Source: Bacillota bacterium (GTDB taxonomy: Bacteria > Bacillota > Clostridia > Christensenellales > Aristaeellaceae). Taken from it: 14,773 nt of DNA. The notes beneath the pieces were generated by a model that was given only the letters and a program-made list of their open reading frames with translations, was not told the DNA's origin and did no database searches. A program made the translations under genes and the position numbers. Shown here one piece after another: positions 13,705-14,773 of this stretch; position 1 is the stretch's first letter, and each line of letters begins with the position of its first letter. The stretch is taken from NCBI GenBank assembly GCA_023415715.1, contig JAEZJP010000245.1:1-14773 (forward strand). Reading direction: 5' to 3'.

Positions 13705-14773
13705 ATGGCATATACCACGGAGGAAAGATGCCGCATCTGGCTGAGCAATGCCGACATGGCCAGCCGGAAGATGGGCAAGCTGCTGGAGATTTACGGAAGT
13801 GCGCAGGCGGTTTGGGAAAGCTTCATGCCGGATATGGAAAAGGCGCTGGGGCCTCAAACATACTGTGCGCTCAAGGAATACCATGACGAAAGTTTGCTTA
13901 CGGAAATTGTAGGCGCCATGGAAGAAAAGGGAGTCCGTGCACTCTTCCCCGAAAACGGCTTGTATCCCCATCTTCTCAAGAGCATCTTTTGTCCGCCGCC
14001 CATTCTGTATGCGCTTGGAGACCCCACCATATTAAGTGGCAAATCCATCGCGCTGGTAGGCACCAGGACACCCAGCCGGTATGGGCGGGACATGGCTTTT
14101 TCCCTTGGGAAAGAGCTTGGCCAAAATGGCGTGACAGTGGTCAGCGGCTTTGCAAGAGGCATTGATACAGCCGCCCACTCGGGATGCCTTCAAGGCGGGG
14201 GAAAGACTGCGGCGGTGCTGGGCTGTGGCCTTAACATCGTGTATCCGCCGGAGAACGTGATGCTTTTTGAAAGCGTGCTGGAATCAGGCGGACTGTTCCT
14301 GTCGGAATATCCTTTGGGGTCTAAACCCGCCAACTATCATTTTCCTGACCGCAACCGCATATTAAGCGGCGTTAGTGGTGGTGTGGCGCTGATAGAAGGC
14401 CGGCTGAAAAGCGGCGGAATGATTACTGTGGGACATGCGCTGGAGCAGGGAAGGGAAGTCTTTGCGCTGCCGGGCCCAGTGAACATGGAAGGCTCGGAGG
14501 CACCTCATAAGATCATTCGGGAAGGCGCGCGGCTTGTAAGTTGCGGAAGGGACATACTGGAGGATATGGGCTGGCTTACGCAGGATCAACCTGCCGGGCA
14601 TAGAGAGTTGGAAACGGTCATCGCTCCAGGGCAGGAAAAGGTCATCCCGCTTTTGCGCAGGGAAGACTTGACCTTTGATGAATTGGCATTAAAACTGGAC
14701 ATGGATACGGCTCCGCTTAATTCGCTCTTGACAATCATGGAGCTTGCAGGAATAATAAAGAAATCCGCTGGAA
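13705..14773 (+). CDS. dprA: DNA-processing protein DprA (3' end beyond window)
   Basis: DprA binds single-stranded DNA entering during natural transformation and loads RecA. It is also present in many non-competent bacteria. The reading frame is open from 13705 to the window end, 356 codons, with no stop reached. The Rossmann-like domain shows GTRTPSRYG (119-127), SGFARGID (147-154), the AAVLGCGLNIVYP strand, and FPDRNRI (213-219) followed by a SGGMIT segment. A C-terminal winged-helix domain begins near 311 (EKVIPLL...LTFDELALKL) and is nearly complete, so few residues are missing. ATG 13705 has GGAGG (13694-13698) 6 bases upstream, overlapping the comM stop codon. SEAPHKII stands where family members usually have a Ser-x-Gly-x-Asn-x-Leu-Ile segment, a modest local divergence. 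Confidence 0.96.
   Translation, partial: MAYTTEERCRIWLSNADMASRKMGKLLEIYGSAQAVWESFMPDMEKALGPQTYCALKEYHDESLLTEIVGAMEEKGVRALFPENGLYPHLLKSIFCPPPILYALGDPTILSGKSIALVGTRTPSRYGRDMAFSLGKELGQNGVTVVSGFARGIDTAAHSGCLQGGGKTAAVLGCGLNIVYPPENVMLFESVLESGGLFLSEYPLGSKPANYHFPDRNRILSGVSGGVALIEGRLKSGGMITVGHALEQGREVFALPGPVNMEGSEAPHKIIREGARLVSCGRDILEDMGWLTQDQPAGHRELETVIAPGQEKVIPLLRREDLTFDELALKLDMDTAPLNSLLTIMELAGIIKKSAG

Overview
The window looks like chromosomal DNA of a low-to-mid GC Bacillota bacterium, most likely of the class Clostridia. The evidence is strong AAGGAG-type ribosome binding sites, tRNA genes with encoded CCA ends, a DUF3048 (YerB-like) protein, a candidate spore-coat-type DUF4489-like protein, and the gene order rbgA-rnhB-yraN-(insert)-comM-dprA, which is typical of that group. 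Species cannot be named from the sequence alone.

Layout. Positions 1-340 hold a tRNA cluster: Arg(TCT, cut by the window start), His(GTG), Gln(TTG) and Lys(TTT), closed by an intrinsic terminator. Positions 341-1243 are an AT-rich insert. It carries one gene with its own strong promoter, encoding a membrane-anchored, coiled-coil-like protein of unknown function. It ends with a 35/40-identical copy of the 3' half of the tRNA-Lys gene followed by a second terminator. This is the layout of a small element, or its remnant, integrated at a tRNA 3' end. Positions 1337-1858 (minus) hold an internally deleted chemotaxis receptor. Positions 2206-2859 encode a protein with seven YGD hexapeptide repeats and a DUF4489-like C-terminal domain. 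Positions 3053-4144 encode a secreted DUF3048 protein. Each of these last two plus-strand genes has its own terminator.

Positions 4363-5854 (minus) form a two-gene operon of an ECF-like sigma factor and a single-pass membrane protein that is probably its anti-sigma partner. The operon has an extended -10 promoter and a minus-strand terminator that lies back to back with the terminator of the DUF3048 gene. Divergently, from 6075 to the window end, lies a tightly packed plus-strand cluster: rbgA (ribosome assembly GTPase), rnhB (RNase HII), yraN, a 1377-residue double glycosyltransferase, comM (AAA+ ATPase) and dprA (runs off the window).

The most unusual object is the 8008-12141 gene. A single polypeptide appears to contain a secretion signal, a CBM4/9-like jelly roll, one polytopic GT-C glycosyltransferase unit, a discoidin (F5/8 type C)-like module, and a second, PMT/GT39-type GT-C unit. 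It interrupts an otherwise conserved housekeeping and DNA-processing gene order. The second point of interest is the tRNA-Lys-associated insert with its single orphan gene. No CRISPR array, transposase, integrase or origin was seen.
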